Of a stretch of DNA of 64,000 bases, positions 8,719-16,785 are shown one piece after another. Made by a program: the position numbers and the translations under genes. Position 1 is the first letter of the stretch. Every line of letters begins with the position of its first letter. The DNA comes from a virus, in IMG/VR virus record IMGVR_UViG_3300030385_001875, positions 1 through 64,000 of that record. One strand, written 5' to 3'. The notes beneath the pieces are model-generated. The model was given only the letters and a program-made list of their open reading frames with translations, was not told the origin of the DNA and did not search any database.

Positions 8719-8835
8719 ATGGGTGATCTTTTCTGGTGGATTGCAACTCTGATCGTTGTTTCTATTATATTAATGTTTTCTATTATTGGATTAATCACAA
8801 CAGTTGGATGGGTTGTAGTTCGCTTTTTGGGATGA
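8719..8835 (+). CDS. 38-residue membrane peptide, holin-like
   Basis: ATG start preceded by AAGGATTG. Almost the whole product is one long hydrophobic segment (from WWIATLIVVSIILMFS to VGWVVVRFLG), compatible with one or two short membrane spans. It is close to the endolysin and could be the holin, but size alone does not prove it. Its last codons form the left arm of the perfect hairpin at 8821-8851. Confidence 0.55.
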   Translation: MGDLFWWIATLIVVSIILMFSIIGLITTVGWVVVRFLG

Positions 8836-8851
8836 GGTATCCCAAAAAGCG
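8821..8851 (+). promoter_or_regulatory. Perfect 13-bp inverted repeat over a stop/start junction
   Basis: CGCTTTTTGGGAT and ATCCCAAAAAGCG are exact reverse complements separated by GAGGT. The stem covers the stop of the 38-residue gene and the ATG at 8832 of the next. No T-tract follows, so this is not an ordinary terminator; masking of the downstream start until the upstream gene is translated is a reasonable inference. Confidence 0.7.
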
Positions 8852-8951
8852 AAGGTTTAAGGTTGAATGGATAGAGAAAATCGTTGAGAAGAGACCTACC
8901 TTTTGGCGCAGGTTTATTATTTGGTTTAAGAAATCTTTTTGGGATAAATAG
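8832..8951 (+). CDS. 39-residue basic aromatic peptide
   Basis: ATG overlaps the previous stop (ATGA). The product is strongly basic with many Trp and Phe (KKRRFKVEW, RPTFWRRFIIWFKKSFW), suggesting an amphipathic membrane-active helix. Its first codons lie inside the hairpin at 8821-8851. No family recognised. Confidence 0.45.
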   Translation: MRYPKKRRFKVEWIEKIVEKRPTFWRRFIIWFKKSFWDK

Positions 8952-8965
8952 GTAAATTCAGTTAT

Positions 8966-9033
8966 GGGGCAGTTTTCCCGATTCACAGCGGGATAATAGG
9001 TCGGTTCGGCAGATCTGGCCTATTTACTGCCCC
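8966..9033 (+). ncRNA. Candidate structured RNA, three-way junction
   Basis: An 8-bp closing stem, GGGGCAGT (8966-8973) with ACTGCCCC (9026-9033), encloses two hairpins. The first is TCCCG/CGGGA (8976-8980 with 8989-8993). The second is AATAGGTC/GGCCTATT (8995-9002 with 9017-9024). The size is close to a tRNA, but there is no T-arm, anticodon arm or CCA, so it is not a tRNA. The element is flanked by near-identical copies of GGTTTAAnAAATC (8922 and 9036). It could be a cis-regulatory RNA for the packaging genes downstream or a free small RNA. Confidence 0.45.
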
Positions 9034-9066
9034 TTGGTTTAAAAAATCCTTTTGGGATAGGTCGTA

Positions 9067-9153
9067 ATGTTTAGTTTTATATTAATGGTAGTTTCAGCTT
9101 TTGTTGTTATGTATGCTGCTGTATGGCTTATTAACGAGATATATAGGAGATAA
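9067..9153 (+). CDS. 28-residue membrane peptide
   Basis: The product is one hydrophobic helix (FILMVVSAFVVMYAAVWL) with a short charged C-terminus. The ribosome site is weak. The stop is immediately followed by the next gene, whose ribosome site AGGAG lies in the last codons. No family recognised; it belongs to the run of tiny membrane peptides after the endolysin. Confidence 0.45.
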   Translation: MFSFILMVVSAFVVMYAAVWLINEIYRR

Positions 9154-9154
9154 T

Positions 9155-9391
9155 ATGGCTAAAGCGGGGAGGCCTTACTTGAAAGAGGTAAAGCCTGAAC
9201 AATACAAAGAAACTATAATTACGATGATGAGATATGGCACTAATGTAGACCAGATTGCGAAAAATTTAAATATGAATGAATCTACTTTGGGTGATTTCAT
9301 CAGGAAAGAAGGTATAGATTGGGATTTAAGACGCAGGTCTTGGGGGTGGAAAACTGAAGGAAAGCTGAATAGGAGAAAGAGAGGTAGATAA
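9155..9391 (+). CDS. Small helix-turn-helix protein
   Basis: 78 residues, with AGGAGA six bases before the ATG. The start AKAGRPYLKE resembles the GRP-x-K N-terminus of terminase-type and resolvase-type HTH proteins. The segment YGTNVDQIAKNLNMNESTLGDFIRK is a good HTH, and the C-terminus is basic. It sits directly before the putative small terminase and may regulate or assist DNA packaging. Confidence 0.6.
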   Translation: MAKAGRPYLKEVKPEQYKETIITMMRYGTNVDQIAKNLNMNESTLGDFIRKEGIDWDLRRRSWGWKTEGKLNRRKRGR

Positions 9392-9397
9392 GGAAAT

Positions 9398-9952
9398 ATG
9401 AATAATTTGAAACGGACTTGGAAGTATTCAGAGGAAGAGAAACGTCATGGTGTGTTTCTTTATATGCTTTGCGGTAGATCGTTTCAACGTGCAGCGGAGA
9501 TGATGGGGGAGCCGTGTACCAGAGATCGTATACGGTCATGGGTCGAGACTTATAGGCATGATGGAAGGTTTGAAGAGATAACGGCTGAAGCGGAAGACTT
9601 GTTCGCTAAAACCCTAATGACTGCTGCGGGAACTACCCTTTCAGTTATGATGAGTAACTTGGAAGAAGCGGATTTAAGGACACAGTTACTTGTTTTTGAC
9701 AGAGTTATGCACTATTATAATACGTTTAGGGATCAACCTGTACAGTTGACTGCACAGCATAAAACCGTTGTGAGTATCACTGAAGGTGAAGTAAAAAAAG
9801 AGATAGAGAAGGTGTATGGTGGACTTATCAAATCAATCTCTAGTGGACCTGTGGGAAACGGCTTACCTGAATCATCCCCAGTTGTTAGTGGAAAACTTGG
9901 GGCAGATGACGGCAGCAATGGGAGCACTGTTAAAGGTACAGAGCAAGAGTAG
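9398..9952 (+). CDS. Putative terminase small subunit
   Basis: 184 residues. The N-terminal 60 residues contain an HTH-like stretch (YMLCGRSFQRAAEMMGEPCTRDRIRSWV), followed by helical regions suited to oligomerisation and a low-complexity C-terminus. Small terminases bind the packaging site and deliver DNA to the large subunit. The call rests on size, the HTH and the position: its end overlaps the large terminase gene by about 137 bases in another frame. A low-complexity tail over such a long overlap is unusual but plausible. Confidence 0.65.
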   Translation: MNNLKRTWKYSEEEKRHGVFLYMLCGRSFQRAAEMMGEPCTRDRIRSWVETYRHDGRFEEITAEAEDLFAKTLMTAAGTTLSVMMSNLEEADLRTQLLVFDRVMHYYNTFRDQPVQLTAQHKTVVSITEGEVKKEIEKVYGGLIKSISSGPVGNGLPESSPVVSGKLGADDGSNGSTVKGTEQE

Positions 9953-11585
9953 GGAACTCGTACCTTTTATCCCTAACGAAACCCAGATGAGGATCTATAG
10001 GGAAATCTTCAGGCAACAGGAAGAAGGGAAACCTGTCCGTATCCTTGAGTTGAAAGGAAGACAGCAAGGTAGTTCTACAGGGATAGGGGCTTATAATTTC
10101 CTGCGTACTATCTGTGAACCGGGGACTAATAGCCTTATTATCACTGAAGAGAAGGGGGGGTCTGCCTCCAATATTTTCAGTATGTATAGACGGTTCCATC
10201 AGTATTTACCCTTACCTGTATCTACAGAGTCAGCGAGAGAAGGGCATCTGTTGAAACTAGCCCCTCCTGTTAATAGTCAGATTAAGGTTGAAGGGGAAAA
10301 GAACGTTACGTCCTATACCTTTCAGATGGTACATCTATCTGAAGCTGCGTTCTTTACTAATCTCTCCAAAACGTTAGCCATGCTTTTTCAGACAGTACCT
10401 GATGACCCTTCCACATTGATAATACTTGAAACTACTGCTAATATGGCAGGGGACGATTTCGCTATTGAATGGACAAGAGCACAGGAAGGTAAATCTGATT
10501 TCTCTGCTTTGTTCATTCCGTGGTATGTTCATAACGAATATAAGACTCCGTTCAAAACAGATGCGTCCATGAAAAGGTTTGAAGATTCCGTAGGGACAGC
10601 AGCGAATGATATGTACGGTGATGAAAGACGGCTTTTCGAGCAGTACCCGGAGATGAGTCTTGAGAGTTTAAGTTGGAGAAGATCGGCAATAAGGAACCGT
10701 ACTCAGGGCAGTATTTCGGAATTCATGCGACAGTACCCTGCCACAGCAGAAGAAGCGTTTCAGGCTAGTAATAACAGTATATTTGATATGGGGGTTCTTT
10801 CTCGTTGGTTGGAGAAAACTGTTCCCGCAGGGTATCGGGGTTACTTTGTTTCTAGAAACGGGGAGCCTCATTTTGAAGAAGACAGTGCTGGTATTGTTCA
10901 TATCTGGGAAGAACCTCATCTTTATCTTGAATACGTTGCAGGGTCTGACCATGCGGAAGGGTTGGATAGTGGGGATTATTCGTGTTGCTTGATCTTTAAG
11001 CGGATGCCGTTACAGCTTGTGGCTAAGATAAGAGGGTTTGACGGAAGACAAGTTCCCATAGACGAATTCGCAGAACAGATGTGGTTAATCTCACTTTATT
11101 ATAATCAGGCTTATTGTTGTCCTGAGAATAATGCGGATGGTGGTACGGTTGCACATATCCTTAGAAACGAATATACTTACCCGAATTTGATTACTGAAGA
11201 GATGTTAGGGTTGTTCGCTCACAAGACTGACAGGATAGGTTGGCGAAATACTTCAGCTACCCGTAGGAGAGTTGTCGCTAGGGTGCAGGAAGCTATTCAT
11301 AATGAAGAAATGATTGTACCTGATGAGAAACTCATACGGGAATGCCAGACTTTTGTGGCAGTCAACGGAAGACCACAAGCGATGAAGAAAGGTAAAGGTA
11401 GACGGATCGGAGAACCTGAAGACGGGTACTATGATGATGAAGTCATTGCTTGTGGAGGATGTTTGTTGGCACACGATGCTTTACCATTACCGAAATCTTC
11501 GCAATATTATGAGTCGAAGCATGAACCATTATGGTCGGACGTAGACAACCTTATAGGCGGGAAACATTATCTGGATTTAGTTTAA
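9816..11585 (+). CDS. Terminase large subunit
   Basis: 589 residues, ATG preceded by AGAAGG. The ATPase half shows an adenine/Walker A-type ELKGRQQGSSTG near residue 80 and the hydrophobic LIILETTAN near 205, where Walker B and the catalytic acid are expected. The C-terminal half has the RNase H-like nuclease start AGSDHAEGLDSGDYSCC near 370 and later acidic residues (EDGYYDDEV near 535). It pumps DNA into the prohead and cuts it. It is followed by the portal gene after 10 bases. The function is secure from motifs and gene order. Confidence 0.9.
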   Translation: MVDLSNQSLVDLWETAYLNHPQLLVENLGQMTAAMGALLKVQSKSRELVPFIPNETQMRIYREIFRQQEEGKPVRILELKGRQQGSSTGIGAYNFLRTICEPGTNSLIITEEKGGSASNIFSMYRRFHQYLPLPVSTESAREGHLLKLAPPVNSQIKVEGEKNVTSYTFQMVHLSEAAFFTNLSKTLAMLFQTVPDDPSTLIILETTANMAGDDFAIEWTRAQEGKSDFSALFIPWYVHNEYKTPFKTDASMKRFEDSVGTAANDMYGDERRLFEQYPEMSLESLSWRRSAIRNRTQGSISEFMRQYPATAEEAFQASNNSIFDMGVLSRWLEKTVPAGYRGYFVSRNGEPHFEEDSAGIVHIWEEPHLYLEYVAGSDHAEGLDSGDYSCCLIFKRMPLQLVAKIRGFDGRQVPIDEFAEQMWLISLYYNQAYCCPENNADGGTVAHILRNEYTYPNLITEEMLGLFAHKTDRIGWRNTSATRRRVVARVQEAIHNEEMIVPDEKLIRECQTFVAVNGRPQAMKKGKGRRIGEPEDGYYDDEVIACGGCLLAHDALPLPKSSQYYESKHEPLWSDVDNLIGGKHYLDLV

Positions 11586-11595
11586 GGGGGAGGTT

Positions 11596-13383
11596 ATGGC
11601 GAAAGGCAAGAATTTTGAGGAGATGACTAAAGAGGATGACATCCTTGAAGTTTTTAAGTCTATGCGTGATGAAGCACGTGAGAAGGTTGAACCCAGAGCA
11701 AAGGAAATACAGCGCAATTATCTGACGTATTTGGGGAACCATTATCTGAGAGAGAATGAAGAGGGGTGGACCGCTGATGATAAAGCACCTTCGTGGAGGT
11801 TCAGGGTTAAGAGGGATATTATAGGCCCTATGGTGGATACTTTACGCCCCATCCTAATGAGGGGATACCCTAAATATTACGTTGAAGCGGATTACCCTGA
11901 ATTACCTGCCATGATTGAGACGGAAGATGGTCAGCAGGTCCCTACGCCTATGCGAGAAGGTGACAGTGCTAGGTTTCTGCAAAATATTCTGGAAGCGTTC
12001 CATGAGGAACGAGGTGAAGGGATAGAGGTAGCTAAACTGCTGGTTGACGTTCTTGTTGGCGGGATTGCTTACCGAAAGGTGACGTTTTGTCCACAGACGA
12101 ATAGGGTGAGGTTACCCCACTTGAATTTTGAAGATCTTTTGCCTGACCCTTACGGAACACGTAGCGATTTCGGGGACCATAAATATGTGATTATACGTAA
12201 TGAGATGGATTGTTATGATATTGAACGTATTTACGGGGTTAAAGAGAAGGATTTCGGTGGAGATAACGAGGATGATTTTGGTGACGGCTTATTCAAAACT
12301 GTTAAGACGATGTTTAATAAGAAGAGCAGCCAGAAGAAAGATACTGTTGATCAGAACGAAACATGGAAACGGAGAAGGTATGATGTGTGGGAGTTGTATT
12401 ATAATGAAATGACTCCGATGGAGACAGAGTTCGGTAAAGCTCCCCCTAAAGCTGTGCGTTACCCTAAAGGTAGGCATATTGTTATCATTAACGATAAGGT
12501 GGTTGCTGTAGACAGGGAGAACCCTTATTGGCATGGACAGTTCCCGTTAATTACATATAACGCTAACCCGCTACCACATGAGTTTTTTGGTAAAAGTGAT
12601 GTGGACTCAATGGTCTCTATTCAGAGTGCGGGGAACATTTTGCAGAACATGGTTATTCAGAACGCTATGTTGTCCACCAACACCCAATGGATTTATGAGG
12701 AGGGGGCATTGTCAGCCGAGGAACTGACAAATGAGCCCGGGCTAATGATACCAGTGGCTCCCGGGGGGATAGGTAGACTTCAACGATTAGAACCCGCAAG
12801 CATTAGTCGGGATGCAATGGCTTTGATAGAGCAACTTGAAGGTCATGCACGAAGCGATATTTCTGGGGTTCAGGATGTGATGATGGGAAGAGAACCGACA
12901 TCCAATTCGTCAGGGGTACTAGCGAATACATTGCAAAGTGCTGCATTGACAAGGCAGGGGTTCAAGATACAGTCACTTGATGAAGGGTATAAACGTCAAG
13001 CGATATTGGAAGTATCGTTAATACAGCAGTTTTATAATTTTGAAGACCCCCACGTTACACGTAAGATGCAGATGGGAGAGCTTATGCAATGGAATGAAGC
13101 GATACGTAACCTGACATATGATGTTGTAGTGGAATCTAAAGCTGATATGCCACATAACGTGGTTTCTCGAATGAATATAGCTATGCAACTGATGCAGATG
13201 GGTGTATTCGATATCATGGAATTCTTGGATTATACGGGGTTGAAGATACGTGAAGATCTGAGGAACCAGTTGATTGGGGCCAGTTTAGGTGGTGGAGGTC
13301 AGCAAGGTCAAGGTCAGGGAGGTATTGCTGGTCAGGAGAATCTTGGATCAGGGGTTCCACAACAAGCGATACCATCTATGTAA
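11596..13383 (+). CDS. Portal protein
   Basis: 595 residues, with a GGGGGAGG ribosome site. The helical N-terminus with RAKEIQRNYLTYLGNHY, the wing segment (NFEDLLPDPYGTRSDFGD), then PLITYNANPLPHEFFGKSD and SDISGVQDVMMGREPTSNSS are typical of P22-type portal proteins. These form the dodecameric DNA channel at one capsid vertex. The C-terminus is Gly/Gln-rich. Directly downstream of the large terminase, in the usual order. Confidence 0.87.
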   Translation: MAKGKNFEEMTKEDDILEVFKSMRDEAREKVEPRAKEIQRNYLTYLGNHYLRENEEGWTADDKAPSWRFRVKRDIIGPMVDTLRPILMRGYPKYYVEADYPELPAMIETEDGQQVPTPMREGDSARFLQNILEAFHEERGEGIEVAKLLVDVLVGGIAYRKVTFCPQTNRVRLPHLNFEDLLPDPYGTRSDFGDHKYVIIRNEMDCYDIERIYGVKEKDFGGDNEDDFGDGLFKTVKTMFNKKSSQKKDTVDQNETWKRRRYDVWELYYNEMTPMETEFGKAPPKAVRYPKGRHIVIINDKVVAVDRENPYWHGQFPLITYNANPLPHEFFGKSDVDSMVSIQSAGNILQNMVIQNAMLSTNTQWIYEEGALSAEELTNEPGLMIPVAPGGIGRLQRLEPASISRDAMALIEQLEGHARSDISGVQDVMMGREPTSNSSGVLANTLQSAALTRQGFKIQSLDEGYKRQAILEVSLIQQFYNFEDPHVTRKMQMGELMQWNEAIRNLTYDVVVESKADMPHNVVSRMNIAMQLMQMGVFDIMEFLDYTGLKIREDLRNQLIGASLGGGGQQGQGQGGIAGQENLGSGVPQQAIPSM

Positions 13384-13688
13384 TGAAGGAGATAAGCGAA
13401 GAACTGGTTAGGTCATTATTAGAGGATGATAATGTACCTTTTGCAGAAATCAATTTAAAAAAACATAAAGGGACCCTTACTTATCTTGAGGTACGCTTGA
13501 AAGCGATAGATGAAGAAGGGATCGCTTGGATAATGAAGGTTTTGGATTATGCCAATCAGCGAAACAAAAAAAGCGCAGGATCTGGTGATAGAGTACAAGG
13601 TACGGTTGGAGGAAGCGTTGAAACCCAACGCAATCCTGAACCAAAGATTGATAAGGGTGATAGGCTTAAATACAGAGGTTCTTCTTGA
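13383..13688 (+). CDS. Small protein after portal, unknown
   Basis: 101 residues, ATG overlapping the portal stop (TAATG). The first 60 residues look structured and acidic; the last 40 are low-complexity and polar. The final 140 bases overlap the next frame, and an A-rich run (A7 at 13565-13571) lies early in the overlap. It may be a minor head protein. It could be joined to the next frame by slippage, but this is not shown. Confidence 0.55.
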   Translation: MKEISEELVRSLLEDDNVPFAEINLKKHKGTLTYLEVRLKAIDEEGIAWIMKVLDYANQRNKKSAGSGDRVQGTVGGSVETQRNPEPKIDKGDRLKYRGSS

Positions 13689-13779
13689 AAGCATGACGCA
13701 GACTGCACAGTTACGAGATGAAGTGGGTAGAATGCGGGCTGATATGAAGAGTATTGCTAAAAAAATTATTGACAAATAG
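13549..13779 (+). CDS. Small coiled-coil protein, unknown
   Basis: 76 residues, in the +1 frame relative to and overlapping the preceding gene. The product is mostly helical, with heptad-like spacing (RLIRVIGLNTEVLLESM, then LRDEVGRMRADMKSIAKKI). It could be an independent small head or scaffold accessory, or the C-terminal half of a frameshift product of the gene at 13383. A ribosome site is not obvious, which favours coupling or slippage. Confidence 0.5.
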   Translation: MPISETKKAQDLVIEYKVRLEEALKPNAILNQRLIRVIGLNTEVLLESMTQTAQLRDEVGRMRADMKSIAKKIIDK

Positions 13780-13797
13780 GTTTTGATGGTGTATTAG
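13769..13797 (+). promoter_or_regulatory. Sigma70-like promoter before the capsid genes
   Basis: TTGACA (13769-13774) is followed after exactly 17 bp by TATTAG (13792-13797). It lies at the end of the small coiled-coil gene and would give a leader of about 130 nt before the scaffold gene, allowing high expression of scaffold and capsid separate from the packaging genes. Confidence 0.55.
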
Positions 13798-13822
13798 TTT
13801 TTATATTCGTATTTTCTCCTTC

Positions 13823-13876
13823 GTTTCGTTTGCCCGAAACGGTTGTCTGGTGCGTTGCCTCCGTAATGTACCAGAC
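13823..13876 (+). promoter_or_regulatory. Leader hairpins upstream of the scaffold gene
   Basis: Two inverted repeats lie in the leader: GTTTCG/CGAAAC (13823-13840) and GTCTGGT/ACCAGAC (13845-13876). Neither is followed by a T-tract. They may stabilise the capsid-gene mRNA 5' end or regulate translation. Confidence 0.4.
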
Positions 13877-13935
13877 TGAAATCATAAATTTTAATGGACA
13901 AGTCGTTAAGACCCCAAAATAAAAAGGTGTAAAAA

Positions 13936-14727
13936 ATGTTAGAAGACCAAGGCTCACAAGCTGCTGAAGAAACAGGGAACTCCGATCAAGGAACAAACCC
14001 TGTTGCACAGGAGAGTACAGTCACCGCAACTCCAGAACTGGATGAAGCGGGAAGCGAACTGCAACTGATGCGTGACGAGATGGATAAGAAAAATGTCCAT
14101 GCTCAGAGAAAGATTACGCAGATGGGGCAGGATAATTCACAGATGCGAGATGATCTAAGTCAAAGGGATGGTGAGGTGCAACAACTTCGCCAACAGGTGA
14201 ACGAGCTACAATCTAACCAGTCCCAATATATGTCTAATTACGGTATGGAAAACGAGCAGGAAGCCAAAACAGGTGATAATGGTCGTATAGACATGCTTGA
14301 AAAGGCATTAGGTGACACGATTAACGAGATGTATAGTATGCGTGAAAATTTAGCTCAGGCTGATGCGGGCTCAAAGCAAACTCAACGGGTTCAACAGTAC
14401 AAGGATAATTACGGTATGACCGATGATGATGCTCAACTTGCGATCCAGTACGAGGATGCGGGAGAGTTTCCTAACGCTCACAAGGTTATTGAGTTAGCTT
14501 CAGCGCAGAACAGGTCACGGGAATCTGCAAACCAGAGACGAGGTTCATATTCTTCTACTGAGGGGAGTTCTTCTTCTTCTCTATTTAAGAGCGCAACTGA
14601 CAATAAGGCTGCTGTCGATAATATCTTAGGGGGTTCTAGGACTCCCGAAGAGGTGGCGAGTCTAATCGCTGATGATCCTAGCTTAATTGACAAGTTGGGC
14701 GACAGTTTAAAATTTAGCAGTGAGTAA
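13936..14727 (+). CDS. Scaffolding protein
   Basis: 263 residues, acidic and Gln-rich, with a long predicted coiled coil (about residues 40-95: MRDEMDKKNVHAQRKI, then LRQQVNELQ). The C-terminus (SSSSLFKSATDN onward) is small and helical. Position directly before the capsid gene, the charge and the coiled coil fit a capsid scaffold. It has no protease features. Confidence 0.7.
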   Translation: MLEDQGSQAAEETGNSDQGTNPVAQESTVTATPELDEAGSELQLMRDEMDKKNVHAQRKITQMGQDNSQMRDDLSQRDGEVQQLRQQVNELQSNQSQYMSNYGMENEQEAKTGDNGRIDMLEKALGDTINEMYSMRENLAQADAGSKQTQRVQQYKDNYGMTDDDAQLAIQYEDAGEFPNAHKVIELASAQNRSRESANQRRGSYSSTEGSSSSSLFKSATDNKAAVDNILGGSRTPEEVASLIADDPSLIDKLGDSLKFSSE

Positions 14728-14737
14728 CTACAGTCAG

Positions 14738-14770
14738 GACGGGCCGGACTAGAGACTGGCCCGTCTTCTC
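14738..14770 (+). terminator. Hairpin between scaffold and capsid genes
   Basis: GACGGGCC (14738-14745) pairs perfectly with GGCCCGTC (14758-14765); a pyrimidine tail TTCTC follows. The T-tract is weak, so partial termination or a processing/stabilising element for the capsid mRNA is likely. Confidence 0.55.
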
Positions 14771-14817
14771 TCTAGTGGGTGTAGTGAACAACTTTAATTC
14801 TATAGGAGTTTACTACA

Positions 14818-15879
14818 ATGCCAGCTATTCTTGACCAAATCAGTATAGCGACCTTAGCGATGCACCCTGACCTCAACACTAAACTGTTGAGTAGAGATTC
14901 TGCACTCTTGCGGATCTTACAGGCTAAATCGTCTAGCATGACAGGGTCGCCTCTGAAAATTAAGGTCAGATATAAAAGAAATAATGGCGGTTGGTACGCA
15001 GGTTTCGATACTTTCAATACCGCAAGGGTTGAACAGTTAGCCGAAGGTAGCGTGAACTGGACTAATGTCTATGTTAACGTTACTGTAGACGAAGACACCT
15101 TGGTAACAAACGCTGGTATGACGATCAAAGACCTTTTGAGCGTCAATTCACTTAAAAACCTACCTAAACGTGACCGAGTTACCCTGATCAATATCTTTGG
15201 TGCTGAACTTGAAGGTGCGATAGACGACAAGCAACAATTGTTGAATTCTGCCATCTATACAGGTGCTTCAAGTGCCAAACAATTGACAGGTCTTGACGGT
15301 ATCATTGCAGGTTCAACAGCCCACCCCGGTGCTTACGCTGGTATGGCTGCTGCTGATCTAGGTACATTCGATGATGGACGTAGAGGGTTCCTTAGCGGGA
15401 CTGATGGTTCTTCTACTAAGGATAATGTATGGGCAGCTAAGACGAAAACATTTCTTCCTACGCAGTCTGTATTGCTTGAAAATCTAGCCGATGGTTTAAA
15501 TGACTGTAATCAAGGGTCTTCTGACGGAATTGATTATGTCATTATGCCACTCGATATTTGGTCTTCTTTAGAACTGCAACTTGAAGGTCAGAAGACTCGT
15601 CCTAACGAGAACCTTTCTGCTATCGGGTTCCGCACAAATATCGAATGGGTAAGTTTCGGTTGTACTTTCGTTGCTGATCCTTTCTGCCCTGCTGGTACAG
15701 TTTACGGTATCAACACTAATCATCTTAAACTAGCGACACATCCGGGTCTGCAAATGGAAATGTCACAGTTTAAAGAACCGACAGATCAAGCTGCTATTAC
15801 AGCACAGGTTAAGTCGAAGTTGCAAACATGGTGCGATGATCGTGCCAAGCACTTCAAAATAGACGGCTTAACTGCCTAA
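14818..15879 (+). CDS. Major capsid protein
   Basis: 353 residues. Identified from its position immediately after the scaffold gene with its own leader, its size, and an HK97-like outline: helical N-terminus, a central segment VMPLDIWSSLELQLEG, and a C-terminal WVSFGCTFVADPFCPAG followed by a region like the usual P-domain strand. I cannot assign it to a named coat family from memory. The clean ribosome site and surrounding hairpins suggest high expression. Confidence 0.75.
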   Translation: MPAILDQISIATLAMHPDLNTKLLSRDSALLRILQAKSSSMTGSPLKIKVRYKRNNGGWYAGFDTFNTARVEQLAEGSVNWTNVYVNVTVDEDTLVTNAGMTIKDLLSVNSLKNLPKRDRVTLINIFGAELEGAIDDKQQLLNSAIYTGASSAKQLTGLDGIIAGSTAHPGAYAGMAAADLGTFDDGRRGFLSGTDGSSTKDNVWAAKTKTFLPTQSVLLENLADGLNDCNQGSSDGIDYVIMPLDIWSSLELQLEGQKTRPNENLSAIGFRTNIEWVSFGCTFVADPFCPAGTVYGINTNHLKLATHPGLQMEMSQFKEPTDQAAITAQVKSKLQTWCDDRAKHFKIDGLTA

Positions 15880-15891
15880 AGGGAGGATGAT

Positions 15892-16158
15892 ATGGCTACT
15901 TATAAGCGTAAAAAGACTCCAGATTCGTTAGGACTGGAAACTGTCACTGCTGCCGAATTACTTGCTGATACCACTTATGTAGGGTTGGTTGAAGTTACAC
16001 CTGATACAGGTGATGCTTTTACCGTTTCTAAAGTGGGGGCGATTTTCTGGTGGTTGATTGCTGCTGATGGGGCTGTACAGAAGCTCTATGCTTCTAATCG
16101 TGCACCTGTGACGCTGATCACTGACGGTGTAGATCAAGGGGATATTGATCCAGATTGA
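15892..16158 (+). CDS. Small head protein, possible decoration protein
   Basis: 88 residues, GGGAGG ribosome site, 12 bases after the capsid stop. Predicted mostly beta, with a C-terminal D-rich end (DGVDQGDIDPD). A decoration or capsid-stabilising role is inferred only from position, size and shared transcription with the capsid gene; a strong terminator follows. Confidence 0.55.
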   Translation: MATYKRKKTPDSLGLETVTAAELLADTTYVGLVEVTPDTGDAFTVSKVGAIFWWLIAADGAVQKLYASNRAPVTLITDGVDQGDIDPD

Positions 16159-16177
16159 TGAACTAAACTAAACTAAG

Positions 16178-16209
16178 GGTGCGGGGTTAGTTCCTCGCAC
16201 CTTCTTTTT
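16178..16209 (+). terminator. Intrinsic terminator after the capsid unit
   Basis: GGTGCGGGG (16178-16186) and CCTCGCACC (16193-16201) form a nine-bp stem with one G-T pair and a six-base loop, followed by TTCTTTTT. It closes the scaffold-capsid-decoration unit. Confidence 0.85.
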
Positions 16210-16245
16210 AACTGCCGTTATAAGGGTGGGAGATGGAGGAATTTA

Positions 16246-16773
16246 ATGGCTATTACTTTTACAAGAAGAAGAAACGCTTGGACGAGTTCTGAGAAGAATT
16301 CAGCCTATTCAGTAAACATACGTAAACGAGCTTTAGGGGCAACCTTAGATGCTAATGGTAACCTCAGTATTTATCGACCTGCATCAGGTGGGGGTTTAGG
16401 TCTCCATATTGAACAGGAAGGTACGGCTGCTTGTTTGCAACTCACAGGTGGTGGTATTCAACCTGCATATGAGACAATCGCTACCACAACTGCTAATATT
16501 ACAGCCAAAGCCTTAACGACATACGGTGTCAGTGACATAAAGACAACGGCTTCATGGACTGTCACTGCGACTCTAGCTGATCTCGATGCTACAGCGGTAG
16601 GGAGGACAAAGACTGTTACTCATAGTGCTCATGGGGGTGTTGTTACGATTACCCCTGTCACTTTAGGGAATGGTCAGAATGTGCTCTTGAACACTGCGGG
16701 GGAAGCTGTAATATTTGTTTGGGATGGTATTCAATGGAACGCAATCCTTAGTAATACGGCTACTGTGTCATAA
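16246..16773 (+). CDS. Putative virion structural protein
   Basis: 175 residues, GGAGG ribosome site. Mostly beta-rich and Thr/Ala-rich (NITAKALTTYGVS, ATLADLDATAVGRT), with a repetitive solvent-exposed look. A phage surface or fibre-like protein is plausible. It is first after the capsid terminator, so it may have a promoter in the 36-base gap, which I cannot see. No family recognised. Confidence 0.5.
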   Translation: MAITFTRRRNAWTSSEKNSAYSVNIRKRALGATLDANGNLSIYRPASGGGLGLHIEQEGTAACLQLTGGGIQPAYETIATTTANITAKALTTYGVSDIKTTASWTVTATLADLDATAVGRTKTVTHSAHGGVVTITPVTLGNGQNVLLNTAGEAVIFVWDGIQWNAILSNTATVS

Positions 16774-16785
16774 TAAGAGGTCTGT

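Noticed and set aside
8966-9033. tRNA gene
   Set aside because: The element has an acceptor-like stem and suitable size, but no T-arm with TTCnA, no seven-base anticodon loop and no CCA end.
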